Notes: generated by a model from the letters alone, not told the origin. DNA of 64,000 nucleotides from a virus (IMGVR_UViG_3300022700_000179:1-64000), one strand, 5' to 3'. Shown: positions 24,249 to 31,986, numbered from the stretch's first letter. Translations and numbers: made by a program.

Positions 24249-25616
24249 ATGTACAAATTGACAGAGCTGTCGGATGAAATTAAGCAGGAACTCTCAAACT
24301 TGACTTCACGTCAGCGCCGTATCGTGCTAAACGGACTGGTCGCCAAATTGGCCGCAGCCCAAAAAACAGGAAAGGTGTCATACAGGTACGATATCTGCCC
24401 TATTTGTGGGGATGTGGGTTCTACTAAGGAACTTAATAAATGCGGTGAGTGTTACATCTTCCGATCATGTAGTAAACCATTTGACTCTGGATTCAAAAAC
24501 GACCACGAAATTTCGTACAAGTACTTTTCTAAAATGTTAGTATTCATGCTGCACCACGAGTGTGAGAGTATTCCGGAGTGTGTTGTAGTGGGTGGTAACT
24601 GGGATCCGCGTTATGGGCGTCCATCTAAATTGGCCAAGAGCTTGGCAGATAATATGAGCGCGGATTTGTTCAACGGCGGGCTAATTCACGGCGGAGTTGG
24701 GGTGCCCGACCTCGTTTCTATTAGTCGTATATTGGGGCACAAACTCATTGTGTGGATGCCTAACGTACCTAATGCGGTAGCCAAAGTGTACCCCGAAAAA
24801 CGCAGAGGTGCTACCTTGGTCGTCTCCAAGGTAATGCGTGAAGGGTACACCTCAGCTGACGCTGCCAAACGTATCTTTGCTATGCACGGCAACGCCGTTA
24901 TCGAAATCTATACTAGCGAAGATGGGCAGTACAAATTTCGACTGGCAGATGCGTTGAATAACACCTGGACGGAATCGTCTAGTATTAAAGACGTTGCCAG
25001 CGGCATTAAAGATCTTCATGTGTGGTCACGAAAACAGAAGAGAATTGGGTCTGTTCGGTCAATCAACTGGCCAGAGGACAAGGCGACAGTAAAGTACTTA
25101 CATCGATTTTTGACTATTAACCGGAAAGTCCAGAGTCAGGTAACAAAGAGGGTTGGAGAGCGATACTTTGGAAATCTGTCTACGCGCTGCATGAAGTTGT
25201 TTCCATCAATGAGCGACGTTGCGGGTGTGTATGTGTCACCCCGGAATTCGGACAAGCGCAGCTTAGAACCCGCGGATATGGTAAGGGCATGGCTTGAAGA
25301 TGGGAAGGTTGTGTACTTTCATCCCGATTATCGAGTTAAGCCTAGTGTAGACACTGCGGTGCAGTTAGAGCTGTACTCCAGGTCCGATATCTGTTTTATG
25401 ATTCATGGGCACGCGTTCGTTAAAGGGGCGCCTACTACGTGGGAGTACTTTCCCTGTGGCGACCTGCGGGAGGTACTCCCCCTTTGGGATCTAATTAACG
25501 ATGGGCCCTCCTCCGGAGCGATCAACCTCAAGAATCATGGGTTTTTGCTGTATTCTCAGCATTTACGCGACCTAGATCGTCTGGTTAGCCGGTTGCAGTT
25601 TGAAAATCGACTGTAA
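24249..25616 (+). CDS. Two-domain protein: CoaB/flavoprotein-like and class II aldolase-like
   Basis: 455 aa with GGAGG upstream. Residues 45-75 have a zinc knuckle (CPIC…CGEC). Residues about 110-240 (VVVGGNWDPRYGRPSKLAKSL…NGGLIHGGVGVPDL) look like the Rossmann region of a CoaB/DFP-type protein. The C-terminal part (MIHGHAFV…YFPCGDLREVLPL…INLKNHGFLLYS) matches the conserved end of class II aldolase/adducin proteins, including the metal-ligand HGH and KNHG. It is adjacent to the radical SAM gene and may act in the same base- or cofactor-modifying pathway. Confidence 0.5.
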   Translation: MYKLTELSDEIKQELSNLTSRQRRIVLNGLVAKLAAAQKTGKVSYRYDICPICGDVGSTKELNKCGECYIFRSCSKPFDSGFKNDHEISYKYFSKMLVFMLHHECESIPECVVVGGNWDPRYGRPSKLAKSLADNMSADLFNGGLIHGGVGVPDLVSISRILGHKLIVWMPNVPNAVAKVYPEKRRGATLVVSKVMREGYTSADAAKRIFAMHGNAVIEIYTSEDGQYKFRLADALNNTWTESSSIKDVASGIKDLHVWSRKQKRIGSVRSINWPEDKATVKYLHRFLTINRKVQSQVTKRVGERYFGNLSTRCMKLFPSMSDVAGVYVSPRNSDKRSLEPADMVRAWLEDGKVVYFHPDYRVKPSVDTAVQLELYSRSDICFMIHGHAFVKGAPTTWEYFPCGDLREVLPLWDLINDGPSSGAINLKNHGFLLYSQHLRDLDRLVSRLQFENRL

Positions 25617-25802
25617 CTCGAGCCTCCACTTGGCTTCGTAGGTGATATGGTGGGTTGGGCAGCAACCAATAACGCCCCTAACTTACTGTTGAGGGGACTG
25701 TGTCCGTAGAGTGGGTACGTCACTCCCTGCTCTTGACTTTGGCACCAAAGGCAGCACCTTGTAGTGGTGTACGGCAGAACTTAAAATAGGAGCAGCAACA
25801 GG
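25617..25802 (+). promoter_or_regulatory. Leader of the cas gene with a CRISPR-repeat-like hairpin
   Basis: There is no ORF. 25667-25698 (AATAACGCCCCTAAC, loop TTACT, GTTGAGGGGAC) folds into CCCCT-AAC/GTT-g-AGGGG and shares CAATAACGCC with array repeat 8 and the GTTGAG end with all array repeats. A TTGACT at 25733 has only poor -10 partners. AATAGGAGCAGC supplies the ribosome binding site. A repeat-like hairpin in the effector's own leader may mediate feedback. Confidence 0.5.
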
Positions 25803-27692
25803 ATGTCTACAAAGGTATATCGTTACGGACTGCTTGCACCTACCGAAAACGCTGATGTAGTTGCAGACCAGATACGGCACGCCCATAGCTACTATAACAA
25901 GCTGGTAGAGTTAGAGCGTAGGCGCCGGGATCAGATCCGTGGTATTATTGATACTGAAACCGGTGATGTCTTGGGGGCAGCTAAGCAGGCCGACGCGGAA
26001 CGTCAGTCTGCACGTAAAGCCTTAGCGCGCGAAAATGCAGAAAAGCGAAGTCGCAAAAAAGCTGACCCGAAGCTGCAGAAAGCTCTTAAGGATGCTAGTA
26101 AAAAGAGGAAGAAGGCGCTAGCAACTCTCAAGAAAGCCCGAAGCAAAGCTTTCAAGGAACACAAGGAAACAATCCGGTCCATCAATCAACGGCACGGCAA
26201 TCGTTTGCGTGAAGCGCGCAAAAATACTCCTACTTACTGGGGTACCTATACGATTGTGGAGGATGCTCTCAAAGCTTCTGCTAACGACAAGATGCTGTGG
26301 GATCGACGAGATTGGTTTTCACCTTCAGACCCTGAGTTCAAGCGGTGGAGGGGCGAAGGCCGTCTTTCTGTACAGGTCCAAAAAAGTCCACAGGATAAAA
26401 AGCCTGGGTTGGCGTCGGAGGCAGTCTTCCAAGAAAATAACCTTGTGTGGGTTGATCCAGTTGACGAGCGGGCGTGGTGTGATCCGGTACGTGGAGTACG
26501 TCGTCGGTTCAGTCGAACCAAGTTGCACTTTCGAATTGACTCTGACGAAAATAGGAAACCTGTTTGGACGGAGTTCCCGATGATTATGCACCGGCCTCTG
26601 CCTGAGGGTGGGCGGGTAAAGAGGGTAACGATCCATAAAAAACGTATCGGGACGCGGGTAGAGTGGTCCGCGCACTTCACGGTGAATACAGACGCCGTAA
26701 TTCCAGAGAGTCGTCCTGTCAGTGGCATGGTGGCTATTGATGTAGGATGGCGCAAGCTGGATAGCGGGGCCATTCGGGTAGCTGCTTGGGACGCTTCTGA
26801 TGGTAAGTCTGGTTACCTGGAAGTTTCGCCAGAGCTAATCAGTGCTCTGCAGTACAACAGGCAGTTACGTTCTATTCGGAACAATAATTTCAACGAGATC
26901 ATTTCTCAGTTGGTAGAGCACTTCAAGCATGCGCACGTGCCCAGCTGGCTATGCGAGGAGCTGGGTAGGAAAGAGAAACTAACGCCTGAGAAAGCCCGGG
27001 CGGTTCTAGCGCAGCTTCGATCTATGGATCGACTTGCATACCTGACTAGACGTTGGGCCGAGGAGGGAGTCACCGAAAAGCACGCTTATATGTACCAGCG
27101 GTTGGAGGAGTGGCGGTACCACGATTTTCATTTGTATAGTTGGGAATCAGACCAAGCAAAGAAATCTCAGCGGCGCCGTAAAGATCTGTACCGTAATTTT
27201 GCTGCGGAGTTGTCCCGCACATACGAAACATTGGTTCTAGAGGACTTTAAATTAGACCGGTTGGTACGGCGCAACGATGTCGGTGCTGAATCTGAAAACG
27301 AGACAGCTCGCGCAAACCGACATATGGTGGCGTTGTACGAACTGCGGGATAGTTTAATCAACGCTTTCAACCGTTGCGGTGCAGTAGTTATAGTTGACCC
27401 GAGGGATAGTACTCGTACATGCCATGTTTGTGGGGTGGTTAACGATTGGGACCAGGCTGCCGAGCTTGAACACAGGTGCGTAGCATGTGGTACTATTTGG
27501 GACCAAGACGACAACGCGGCTCTAATTTTGCGGCGTCGTGGTGCGGGGTTTGGGGGTGGCGACGGGGCCGGAACCGCTCGCGGGAGTAAAAGTGGTAACG
27601 ATTATACCAGGAAGGCGCCGAGAAAGCGGCCCTCCCGGAGCTACCAGGAGCTGCACCGCCGGCGCCGAGAGTCGGCCGCTCGCAGTTGGTAG
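25803..27692 (+). CDS. cas12m-like: Cas12m-like type V CRISPR effector with intact RuvC triad
   Basis: 629 aa. N-terminal VADQIRHAHSYYNKLVELE, then a highly charged coiled coil (about 55-140), YWGTYTIVEDALKAS, GEGRLSVQVQ and a PMIMHRPLP strand region follow the layout I recall for Cas12m (former V-U1/c2c4). RuvC-I is AIDVGWRK (Asp313), RuvC-II LVLEDF (Glu480), RuvC-III DQDDNAA (Asp569), with zinc Cys 540/543 and 559/562. In the Mycolicibacterium enzyme, as I recall it, the first Asp is His, and Cas12m binds DNA without cutting; here the triad is complete, so cleavage is possible. The C terminus is an Arg/Gly-rich tail. No Cas1, Cas2 or Cas4 is nearby. Confidence 0.85.
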   Translation: MSTKVYRYGLLAPTENADVVADQIRHAHSYYNKLVELERRRRDQIRGIIDTETGDVLGAAKQADAERQSARKALARENAEKRSRKKADPKLQKALKDASKKRKKALATLKKARSKAFKEHKETIRSINQRHGNRLREARKNTPTYWGTYTIVEDALKASANDKMLWDRRDWFSPSDPEFKRWRGEGRLSVQVQKSPQDKKPGLASEAVFQENNLVWVDPVDERAWCDPVRGVRRRFSRTKLHFRIDSDENRKPVWTEFPMIMHRPLPEGGRVKRVTIHKKRIGTRVEWSAHFTVNTDAVIPESRPVSGMVAIDVGWRKLDSGAIRVAAWDASDGKSGYLEVSPELISALQYNRQLRSIRNNNFNEIISQLVEHFKHAHVPSWLCEELGRKEKLTPEKARAVLAQLRSMDRLAYLTRRWAEEGVTEKHAYMYQRLEEWRYHDFHLYSWESDQAKKSQRRRKDLYRNFAAELSRTYETLVLEDFKLDRLVRRNDVGAESENETARANRHMVALYELRDSLINAFNRCGAVVIVDPRDSTRTCHVCGVVNDWDQAAELEHRCVACGTIWDQDDNAALILRRRGAGFGGGDGAGTARGSKSGNDYTRKAPRKRPSRSYQELHRRRRESAARSW

Positions 27693-27714
27693 CACAGTTA
27701 GTCGTACTTACACT
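27686..27714 (+). promoter_or_regulatory. Promoter of the CRISPR array
   Basis: TTGGTA (27686-27691), 17-nt spacer, TACACT (27709-27714). Transcription would start near 27721, 10 nt before the first repeat. The spacer carries GTCGTACT (27701-27708), which is also found after degenerate repeat 11 downstream. Confidence 0.65.
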
Positions 27715-27730
27715 GTTTTTTGTGCCCGCT

Positions 27731-28397
27731 GTAACAACGCCTGCTCAACGGCGTAGAAGTTGAGACACGATAGCAAAACTATTTGAGCTTGTAATGGCTG
27801 GTAACAACGCCTGCTCAACGGCGTAGAAGTTGAGACACCTCTCGTCTGTTTGGGGTTTTTATCCCATACTATGTAACAACGCCTGCTCAACGGCGTATAA
27901 GTTGAGACTCTGTTCGGTCGTCGAGAGACAGGATGAAAGCGCGGTAACAATGCCTGCTCACCGGCGTAGAAGATGAGACCAGTCCATAAGCGGTTCGTCC
28001 CCCGTGTAGCGGCCGTAACAACGCCCGCTCAACGGCGTAGAAGTTGAGACCAGGTCAGCGAGCCGCTCATGCAATCCCACTGCAAGTAACAACGCCCGCT
28101 CAACGGCGTAGAAGTTGAGACTCTGTGCGTCCGATTCCGACCTGGTCGTGCTCTACACAACAACGCCCGCTCAACGGCGTATAAGTTGAGACGTATCGGA
28201 TCTGCGTGGCATAATCGATCAATAACGCCTGCTCAACGGCGTAGAAGTTGAGACTTTGTAGGTACCGATCCCCCAGATCCAAACCACATACAACAACGCC
28301 TGCTCAACGGCGTAGAAGTTGAGACTTTGCAGAGGGTCGTCGCCAAAGTGTACGCGGCCCTGCAACAACGCCTGCTCAATGGTGTATAAATTGAGAC
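27731..28397 (+). CRISPR. CRISPR array, 10 repeats of 36 nt and 9 spacers
   Basis: Repeats start at 27731, 27801, 27873, 27944, 28015, 28086, 28157, 28219, 28290 and 28362. The 3' part contains the hairpin CTCAAC-GGCGTAGAA-GTTGAG and ends GAC. Spacers are 34, 36, 35, 35, 35, 35, 26, 35 and 36 nt. Repeat 4 is degenerate (a C-A mismatch in the stem); repeat 10 has CTCAAT/ATTGAG and is the terminal type, so the array reads in the plus direction from the cas gene. The first two bases of the repeat vary (GT, AC, TC, GC). Spacer targets cannot be determined here. Confidence 0.97.
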
Positions 28398-28476
28398 GGA
28401 TCTGGTTTTGTATGTTTTTTGCGAAGTCGTACCAGTACAACGGTTTTTCAAGTTGTAACGCGAGTACGGACGGTGT

Positions 28477-28505
28477 TTGCACGTAATCATATGCTATGCT
28501 ATACT
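28477..28505 (+). promoter_or_regulatory. Promoter of the degenerate mini-array
   Basis: TTGCAC (28477-28482), exactly 17 nt, TATACT (28500-28505). The start is near 28512, inside degenerate repeat 11. It lies in a 108-nt spacer-like interval after the last array repeat. Confidence 0.75.
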
Positions 28506-28614
28506 GGATTAGTACCTGCTCAATGGGGTATAAATTGAGACGCGTCGTACTGCACAGACTCAATCTTGCTCAGCAGTTTACAAGCTGAGATGCCTCTGTA
28601 GGAGACATCTTTTG
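28506..28614 (+). ncRNA. crRNA-like small RNA with two degenerate repeats
   Basis: Between the promoter and a terminator lie repeat 11 (28506-28541, stem CTCAAT-GGGGTATAA-ATTGAG), a 14-nt spacer (28542-28555) and repeat 12 (28556-28591, stem CTCAGC-AGTTTACAA-GCTGAG). The 6-bp stem and 9-nt loop of the array repeat are kept while both strands change together, evidence of selection for structure. The RNA would be about 100 nt. It resembles regulatory crRNA-like RNAs such as CreR (known from type I systems); it could also be a tracrRNA. The role is inferred. Confidence 0.65.
28588..28613 (+). terminator. Terminator of the crRNA-like RNA
   Basis: AGATGCCTC (28588-28596) pairs with GAGACATCT (28602-28610), one C-A mismatch, loop TGTAG, followed by TTTT. 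It reuses the 3' end of degenerate repeat 12. Confidence 0.6.
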
Positions 28615-28623
28615 TGCAGTTAT

Positions 28624-28659
28624 GTACCAATACCAGCTCAGCGGTATTAGAGCTGAGAT
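28624..28659 (+). repeat. Third degenerate CRISPR repeat, in the 5' leader of the next gene
   Basis: CTCAGC-GGTATTAGA-GCTGAG keeps the 6-bp stem and 9-nt loop of the array repeat and ends GAT. It lies 17 nt before ATG 28676, so it would be in the mRNA leader or, if ATG 28622 were used, in the coding region. It may allow binding by the Cas protein. Confidence 0.6.
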
Positions 28660-28675
28660 GCCGGGGTCATCAATT

Positions 28676-29029
28676 ATGCGGGTAAAGGATGCTTATGACG
28701 TATGGAATTCGATAATAGAACGAATTCGCTCTTTGGAGGACGATTTACGTGAAACAGAGCGTGAACTCTCGCGTGTGTTGGAAGAAGAAACTGACGCGCG
28801 TGTCTCTTTAATTTCAGCCGCCGTTCACAATACCTACTGGCCCGACAAGGCTTTTGCGGAAGAGGTGGTACAATTGTCAGAGGTGCATTGGCCCGACGAA
28901 CTTGCTTCTATACGTGAAAATAGCCACATCGATACGCATGAAGTGAAACCCGAAGTTGGTCGTACCAGACGGAGGTCGTTTGATGGGCGCATTCCAGTAC
29001 CTCCTAGTCGACCGAGGAAAAAGACCTAG
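28676..29029 (+). CDS. Coiled-coil protein downstream of the CRISPR array
   Basis: 117 aa from ATG 28676 with GGGG upstream; ATG 28622 would translate the repeat-like hairpin and has no ribosome binding site. Residues about 10-42 are a charged coiled coil (IIERIRSLEDDLRETERELSRVL), and the C terminus is Arg/Pro-rich. No cas or anti-CRISPR family was recognised. Its place and shared leader hairpin suggest an accessory or regulatory function of the CRISPR locus. Confidence 0.6.
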   Translation: MRVKDAYDVWNSIIERIRSLEDDLRETERELSRVLEEETDARVSLISAAVHNTYWPDKAFAEEVVQLSEVHWPDELASIRENSHIDTHEVKPEVGRTRRRSFDGRIPVPPSRPRKKT

Positions 29030-29030
29030 T

Positions 29031-29059
29031 TTTACATGTGAACTGTAAACTGGTATAGT
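29031..29059 (+). promoter_or_regulatory. Promoter TTTACA-N17-TATAGT
   Basis: TTTACA (29031-29036), 17 nt including CTGTAAAC, TATAGT (29054-29059). It drives the triple-HTH gene and probably RtcB. A leader of about 200 nt follows (29060-29263) containing the hairpin GCATG-TTTAAT-CATGC and an overlapping 40-aa ORF (29155-29277) of low confidence. Confidence 0.7.
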
Positions 29060-29263
29060 ATATACACATAAGCCAGTAGGGCATAAACTGAGGCCACCGT
29101 CCTATCTAGTTACAAACCCAGCGATTCACAAGTTGGGGTGATGAATTTGGCACGATGCTCTTACGCATGTTTAATCATGCAGGCTTTTGTGCAGCCGAGC
29201 CGAAGTCCAAGCTGTTGCTATACAAAGGACCGCTTTTAATTGGCCAAATCTACCAGATCAGAC

Positions 29264-29767
29264 ATGGGAGTTCCTAAAAAGAAAAAGGAGTATGCTGAAG
29301 CACTCCGTCTTATACGTGAGGGATGGCCCCCACACGATATTGCTACAATGGTGGGTGTAGCCTACCGTACTGTATTGAAGTGGAGTAAAGACGTACCTCC
29401 CGAAGAACGTAAATACGAACGGCGGTATTACAAAGCAAAAGAGCTGCGGGAACAAGGTTGGAACAGAGGGCAGCTGGCCAGGTACTTTGGGGTTAACGTT
29501 CGGACCATTTCCAAGTGGTTAGGCGTTAGCAAAGTAAAAGGGGTACATTATCCAAGAGAATACCGTGAGGCAATCCGACTGTACACGGAAGAGGGTTGGA
29601 AGGTGGCAGATATTGCTGATAGTCTTTCTGTTTCTATTCCTACTGTTTACCGTTGGGTGCGTGATGTAAAAAGGGGGCCCTTTCCTCCATACCCAAGGAA
29701 GTCCGCCGTTTGCCAAAAAGAGAAAGAGCGGGAAAGTAAAAAATGGGAAGGATGGGATGATGTTTAG
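29264..29767 (+). CDS. DNA-binding protein with three tandem helix-turn-helix units
   Basis: About 167 aa from ATG 29264; TTG 29240 is an alternative start. Three repeats of about 45 residues share the pattern A-x-x-L-x-x-x-G-W…I-A…V-x-x-x-T-V-x-x-W: GWPPHDIATMVGVAYRTVLKW, GWNRGQLARYFGVNVRTISKW and GWKVADIADSLSVSIPTVYRW, each a resolvase/transposase-type HTH. The C terminus is charged. It is likely a transcription regulator that reads a long or repeated operator. Its position between the CRISPR locus and RtcB makes both candidates for control. Confidence 0.75.
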   Translation: MGVPKKKKEYAEALRLIREGWPPHDIATMVGVAYRTVLKWSKDVPPEERKYERRYYKAKELREQGWNRGQLARYFGVNVRTISKWLGVSKVKGVHYPREYREAIRLYTEEGWKVADIADSLSVSIPTVYRWVRDVKRGPFPPYPRKSAVCQKEKERESKKWEGWDDV

Positions 29768-29775
29768 AGGTTGTT

Positions 29776-30948
29776 ATGAGACAAGTAATCACTACAGGTA
29801 AAGTACCAATCAAGGCTTGGTTGGATGATATCGAAAATGGCGCGATGCAGCAGGCGAGCAATGCAGCAGATCTGCCCTTTGCTTTTAAGCACGTAGCCCT
29901 CATGCCGGATTGCCACCAGGGCTATGGTGTGCCTATTGGTTGTGTTTTGGCCACGCGTGGGGCAGTAGTGCCAAATGCAGTTGGTGTGGATATTGGGTGC
30001 GGTGTCGTAGCTTGCGACACGGGTATAATTGATATCTCCCAAGCTAAGCTAGAAAAGATTGTAGCAGATATCCGAAAAGTGATTCCGGTGGGTTTTTCCC
30101 ACCAAAAGGAAATGCAGTCGGTAGATGACATGCCGAAAGCAGCTTGTGTATCTGGCGCAGAGGCAATGCCTGTGGTATCCCAAGAATACAGGAGTACACG
30201 GAAACAACTGGGTACACTTGGTGGCGGCAACCACTTTATCGAGATTCAACGGGGCAACGGCACTATCTGGGTAATGATCCACTCCGGTTCCAGGAACCTC
30301 GGCAAGAAGGTTGCAGATCACTATAACAAACTGGCTTCCGATCTGAATTCAAAGTGGTACTCTTCGGTGACAAAGGAAAAACAATTAGCCTTTTTGCCTG
30401 TAAACACTATAAAAGCGCAGCAGTACCTTGCAGAGATGGGATACTGTCTCGAGTTTGCCAAGTGCAGTCGAGATTTAATGCTACGTTGCGTGTTGGGATG
30501 TGTGGGGGACGCAGTTGGTGATTTTTCACCAGAGCCGTCGGTCGACGTTCATCATAACTACGCTGCTCTTGAAAACCATTTTGGCCAGAATGTGTGGGTT
30601 CACCGTAAAGGTGCAACTCGCGCACGTACCGACGAGTTAGGAATTGTTCCCGGCAGTCAGGGCACGAAGAGTTATATTGTACGTGGTCTTGGCTGTAAGG
30701 ACAGCTTTGAGTCATGTTCGCACGGTGCCGGGCGCAAAATGAGTAGGAAAGCTGCGCAGCGCGAGCTTAGTCTCAAGCAGCAGCTCCAACTTCTGAAAGA
30801 CAGAAATGTGCTGCATTCAATTCGTAGCAATAAAGATTTGGACGAGGCTCCTGGCGCCTACAAAAACATCAGGGACGTTATGCAAAATCAGCAGGATTTA
30901 GTTGATATGGAAGTTAAACTTCATCCTCTTGCTGTGGTAAAAGGATGA
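29776..30948 (+). CDS. rtcB: RtcB-type RNA ligase
   Basis: 390 aa, near family length. MPDCHQGYGVPIGCVLATRG, VGVDIGCGVVACDTG, GGGNHFIEI, MIHSGSRNLGKKVA and CSHGAGRKMSR carry the conserved Cys/His/Asp metal ligands and the catalytic His that is guanylylated. RtcB joins 2',3'-cyclic phosphate and 5'-OH RNA ends using GTP and Mn. In a phage it can repair tRNAs or rRNA cut by host nucleases. With the GGQ factor at 18757 it recalls the RtcB2-PrfH ribosome-repair pair, and with Ro60 and Y RNAs at 40 kb the bacterial rsr-yrl-rtcBA operon. No RtcA or archease was seen. Confidence 0.93.
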   Translation: MRQVITTGKVPIKAWLDDIENGAMQQASNAADLPFAFKHVALMPDCHQGYGVPIGCVLATRGAVVPNAVGVDIGCGVVACDTGIIDISQAKLEKIVADIRKVIPVGFSHQKEMQSVDDMPKAACVSGAEAMPVVSQEYRSTRKQLGTLGGGNHFIEIQRGNGTIWVMIHSGSRNLGKKVADHYNKLASDLNSKWYSSVTKEKQLAFLPVNTIKAQQYLAEMGYCLEFAKCSRDLMLRCVLGCVGDAVGDFSPEPSVDVHHNYAALENHFGQNVWVHRKGATRARTDELGIVPGSQGTKSYIVRGLGCKDSFESCSHGAGRKMSRKAAQRELSLKQQLQLLKDRNVLHSIRSNKDLDEAPGAYKNIRDVMQNQQDLVDMEVKLHPLAVVKG

Positions 30949-31149
30949 TCCAGAATTATTGGATCGATACAGGTGGGGCCTCTGTGGTGATACTACATCT
31001 AAGGATGGTTAGGTTGTAAGTGGGCTCCAATATTTAGGAAGCTTGTATGGCGAAGCGTATGTAGGTTATTACGTCGTTACGTTATATATGAAATTTTCCT
31101 GAGTACAATCATTACTATAACGACAGGTAATTAGTTACTTTTGTGTAGG

Positions 31150-31653
31150 ATGTCATCAGGGCAGCAATATATAAGATTGCGCATCCTGCACATTGAAGAC
31201 GACAAGAATATGGGTGTTTTGGTAGAGCGTATTCTTGCCCCTTCCCCCCTTGACGTGCAGCTTGAGCGCGTGCCTACCCTTGAAGATGGATTAGACCGTC
31301 TTAAATCGGACGTTTGGGACCTTGTTTTGCTGGATCTTACACTGCCGGATAGTAACCCCAATAATACATTTGCTGATCTTTACTCCCAGTATCCTTACAC
31401 CCCTGTCGTAGTACTGACTGGGGAGCCCAGTTTGGAGATCCGTGCCAAAGCAGTTGCGTGTGGGGCGCAGGATTGTCTGGACAAATTGGAGGTATCTTCT
31501 CCAGGGGTACTAGACCGATCTATCCGATTCGCAGTAGAACGACATAGAATTCTTTTGGAGCTACGTGAATTCGTCCGCGAACTCGAGGAGTTCAAGCGAC
31601 AAGTGTTGGAGATATTCCAGGAGGCTGATTTCACTTTGAGTCGCACACATTAG
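31150..31653 (+). CDS. Stand-alone response-regulator receiver-domain protein
   Basis: 167 aa from ATG 31150. LHIEDD supplies the acidic pair, DLVLLDLTLPDS the phospho-acceptor (Asp62), VVVLTG the Thr and DCLDKL the conserved Lys, so all receiver residues are present. After the domain come about 45 residues of coiled coil (LELREFVRELEEFKRQVLEIFQ) and no output domain. It may intercept host two-component signalling or scaffold other proteins. It stands alone between RtcB and a leftward gene; 30949-31140 holds no clear gene. Confidence 0.85.
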   Translation: MSSGQQYIRLRILHIEDDKNMGVLVERILAPSPLDVQLERVPTLEDGLDRLKSDVWDLVLLDLTLPDSNPNNTFADLYSQYPYTPVVVLTGEPSLEIRAKAVACGAQDCLDKLEVSSPGVLDRSIRFAVERHRILLELREFVRELEEFKRQVLEIFQEADFTLSRTH

Positions 31654-31680
31654 TACTTTATCGTCTAAATACTCTGTTAA

Positions 31681-31893
31681 TTATGCCCATCCTTGTTTTG
31701 CTGCTAACCAATACGGTATTACTAGTTCGTCTTCTTCATTAACTTGGCTATATTCATATAATGTTGAGTCGTCATGTACTTGTGAGTATGGGATCCATCC
31801 TTCCTCGTTTTCGTGTCTAATAAGCATTGCTTTTTTGCCGTGTTTAACTACCATACACTCGCCTTTCCACAAATCAGAATTATAGTTCGTCAT
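31681..31893 (-). CDS. Hypothetical protein (70 aa)
   Basis: Leftward gene with AAAAGGAG 7 nt before ATG. The beta-rich sequence GECMVVKHGKKAMLIRHENEEGWIP has an SH3-like look, and the C-terminal half is acidic. No family was recognised. Confidence 0.6.
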   Translation of the reverse strand: MTNYNSDLWKGECMVVKHGKKAMLIRHENEEGWIPYSQVHDDSTLYEYSQVNEEDELVIPYWLAAKQGWA

Positions 31894-31986
31894 GTTATTG
31901 CTCCTTTTCGGTTGAGGACATAGTTATTGTCTACTTACATGCTGTGGTAGTTATAGCATCAAGTGCTATGAGGGGATAAGTAGACC

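Noticed and set aside
24249-25616. A cas accessory or adaptation function for the gene before the effector
   Set aside because: Its motifs are CoaB- and aldolase-like and it is co-linear with the radical SAM gene; nothing resembles Cas1, Cas2, Cas4 or a transposase.
28051-28085. Spacer 5 shares AATCCCACTGC with the tRNA-Ser(CGA) T-arm region
   Set aside because: Only 11 nt match and the rest of the spacer is unlike a tRNA; about one such match is expected by chance in a window of this size.
27708-28563. Minus-strand ORFs across the CRISPR array with repeating SLNFYAVEQALL-like peptides
   Set aside because: The peptide repeat is only the translation of the CRISPR repeat and spacers; no start signal supports a gene.
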